From Limosilactobacillus reuteri (GTDB taxonomy: Bacteria; Bacillota; Bacilli; Lactobacillales; Lactobacillaceae), in NCBI RefSeq assembly GCF_020784725.1, contig NZ_JAJGTZ010000025.1:1-64000 (forward strand): a stretch of DNA of 64,000 nt, in the 5' to 3' direction. Positions 62,970-64,000 of the stretch are shown here, piece after piece (the stretch's first letter is position 1; each line of letters begins with the position of its first letter). Under the pieces are notes generated by a model that worked only from the letters and a program-made list of their open reading frames with translations, ran no database searches and was not told the DNA's origin. Position numbers and translations under genes: made by a program.

Positions 62970-64000
62970 GTGATTAAGCAATACTGGACAAAGCAAAGAA
63001 TCTGGTTGTTAATTTTTTTAGTAGTCGTCGGGATTGGTGTTCTATTGTTTACTAGCCACAATGAACATTTCTATCAACAACCAATCGCTAAAGTAATCAG
63101 CGAAAAAACGGTGAATAAGCAAAGAGTGAAAGACCAGTTTGATAATATTGACCATCAATATTATCAACAACTCCAAGTAAAACTAATGAATGGTAAATAT
63201 CGCGGGCAAGAATTAACAGTCCAAAATACATATAGTGATTCGCAACCGATGGATCAACGTTATCGGGTAGGAAATGAGGTCTTTTTAACCCAACTTCGTA
63301 AACGAGGCGGAAAACTAACCGCCAATGTTAACGGTTATAAGCGGGACACAGTAATCGTCTTTTTACTTTGGCTTGTTGTCTTGATGTTGCTTCTCCTGAT
63401 GGGACGTTCAGGGCTGTTGGCATTCTTGAGCGTAGTTATTAATGCTCTTTTGTTTATAATTGCAATTGAAATCGACTTAAAACAAAATGGTCAGCATATC
63501 ATGCTGCTTTTTAGTATTCTTGCCATAATTTTTACGTTTATTAGCCTATTATTAGTTCTTGGTTTTAGTAAAAAGATGCTGGCCACTTTTGCAGCAACAG
63601 TTATTGGGACATTTGTTGCCTTGGGAGTAAGTATGCTTGTATTTATGTGGACGCATGAACGGGGGATTTACTATGAATCAATGGAATATGTTACGCAAGT
63701 TCCTCGAGCGCTTTTTTTAGCCGAAACGTTGTTAGGGTCTTTAGGAGCAGTAATGGATGAATCAAGCGATATTATTGCCACTCTTTTTGAGCTAAAACAA
63801 TTGAATCCAGCTGTTACCCGCAAACAGTTATTTATCTCGGGACGCAATGTTGGTAAATCAATTATGGGACCATTAATAAATGTTTTGTTTTTAATTTTTA
63901 TGGTAGATACTTTTACCGGTAGTCTTTTGTATATCAAAAATGGTAACTCGTGGGGTTATACCTATGCAATGAATATGAGCTTGGGGACCATTCAAAGCCT
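62970..64000 (+). CDS. YibE/F-family membrane protein, N-terminal part (runs off the right edge)
   Basis: An open frame from GTG 62970 (IKQYWTKQRIWLLIFLVVVGIGVLLF) runs to the window end, 343 codons. One N-terminal helix is followed by an extracellular domain of about 95 residues (YRVGNEVFLTQLRKRGG), then several helices (DTVIVFLLWLVVLMLLLLMG ...). The cytoplasmic motif LGSLGAVMDESSDIIATLFEL is characteristic of YibE/F proteins. The second, related gene usually follows. AGGGGATG precedes the start. Function in the family is not established. Confidence 0.85.
   Translation, partial: MIKQYWTKQRIWLLIFLVVVGIGVLLFTSHNEHFYQQPIAKVISEKTVNKQRVKDQFDNIDHQYYQQLQVKLMNGKYRGQELTVQNTYSDSQPMDQRYRVGNEVFLTQLRKRGGKLTANVNGYKRDTVIVFLLWLVVLMLLLLMGRSGLLAFLSVVINALLFIIAIEIDLKQNGQHIMLLFSILAIIFTFISLLLVLGFSKKMLATFAATVIGTFVALGVSMLVFMWTHERGIYYESMEYVTQVPRALFLAETLLGSLGAVMDESSDIIATLFELKQLNPAVTRKQLFISGRNVGKSIMGPLINVLFLIFMVDTFTGSLLYIKNGNSWGYTYAMNMSLGTIQS

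Noticed and set aside
63671-63937. Minus-strand frame opposite the YibE/F-family gene
   Set aside because: Shadow of the plus-strand gene, which has family motifs and runs off the edge.
1-64000. CRISPR arrays, prophage, rRNA genes
   Set aside because: No regular spacer-repeat array, phage structural gene or rRNA sequence is visible.

Overview
The window looks like chromosomal DNA of a heterofermentative Lactobacillus-type bacterium, most probably Limosilactobacillus reuteri or a close relative. This is inferred from the low GC content, lactobacillar gene content and order, a mucus-binding-type repeat protein, an arginine deiminase pathway and an ssrA tag reading ANNNSNSYAYAA. Most of the window is ordinary core genome. 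Accessory material is limited to an ISL3-type IS end at the left edge, a MITE-like repeat, two decayed genes and a few surface-protein genes.

Layout: 1-0.4 kb holds an ISL3-type transposase fragment abutting half of a MITE-like repeat. 0.5-6.1 kb holds a ClC antiporter, then secG-esterase-rnr-smpB. 6.1-11.8 kb holds a LURP-one-related protein, ung, pta, tsaE, a GNAT enzyme, a PAS protein, a DnaQ-like exonuclease and murB. 12-14.8 kb is a catabolite-controlled ribose locus (rbsK, rbsD, FHS-family permease). 14.9-20.1 kb holds cdaA-cdaR-glmM, then glmS with NagR-like sites. 20.2-20.3 kb holds a candidate cre-controlled small RNA. 20.4-29.3 kb holds an OatA-type acyltransferase, a MarR regulator, a HAD hydrolase, an Apf/LysM protein, ssrA (tmRNA), a two-component system, a GRP sugar porter and a hexapeptide acetyltransferase. 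29.5-32.0 kb holds pgi, small unknown genes and an xylB-derived pseudogene. 32.1-35.1 kb holds an orphan YcbB/GlnL-type response regulator divergent from arcB-arcC. 35.1-39.8 kb holds a MITE-like element, a DMT transporter, a membrane-anchored matrixin-like protease with an apparent ATT start, and a copper operon (two cupredoxins plus a CopB-type ATPase) behind two cop boxes. 39.9-47.8 kb holds unknown genes, tRNA-Gln(CTG), tRNA-Glu(CTC), a decayed Na+/H+ antiporter, a Ser-rich membrane protein, a 1036-aa Mub-repeat protein, a lipoprotein and a beta-lactamase-fold hydrolase. 48.0-52.7 kb holds arcA-argR and two ArcD-type permeases. 52.8-62.9 kb holds murT-gatD, tdk-prfA-prmC-tsaC-glyA-upp and ptsI. 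The right edge cuts a YibE/F-family gene.

Genes that work together: smpB, rnr and ssrA (trans-translation); tsaE and tsaC (t6A modification); murB, murT/gatD, glmM and glmS (cell wall, with cdaA/cdaR controlling c-di-AMP); and arcA, arcB, arcC, argR and the permeases (arginine to ornithine, CO2, NH3 and ATP). The ADI genes are split into two blocks about 14 kb apart. Both blocks, and the gene of the orphan YcbB-type regulator, carry a triple repeat of about TTTGA at exactly 10-bp spacing. With the candidate small RNA and the ATT start, this is the most interesting signal in the window.
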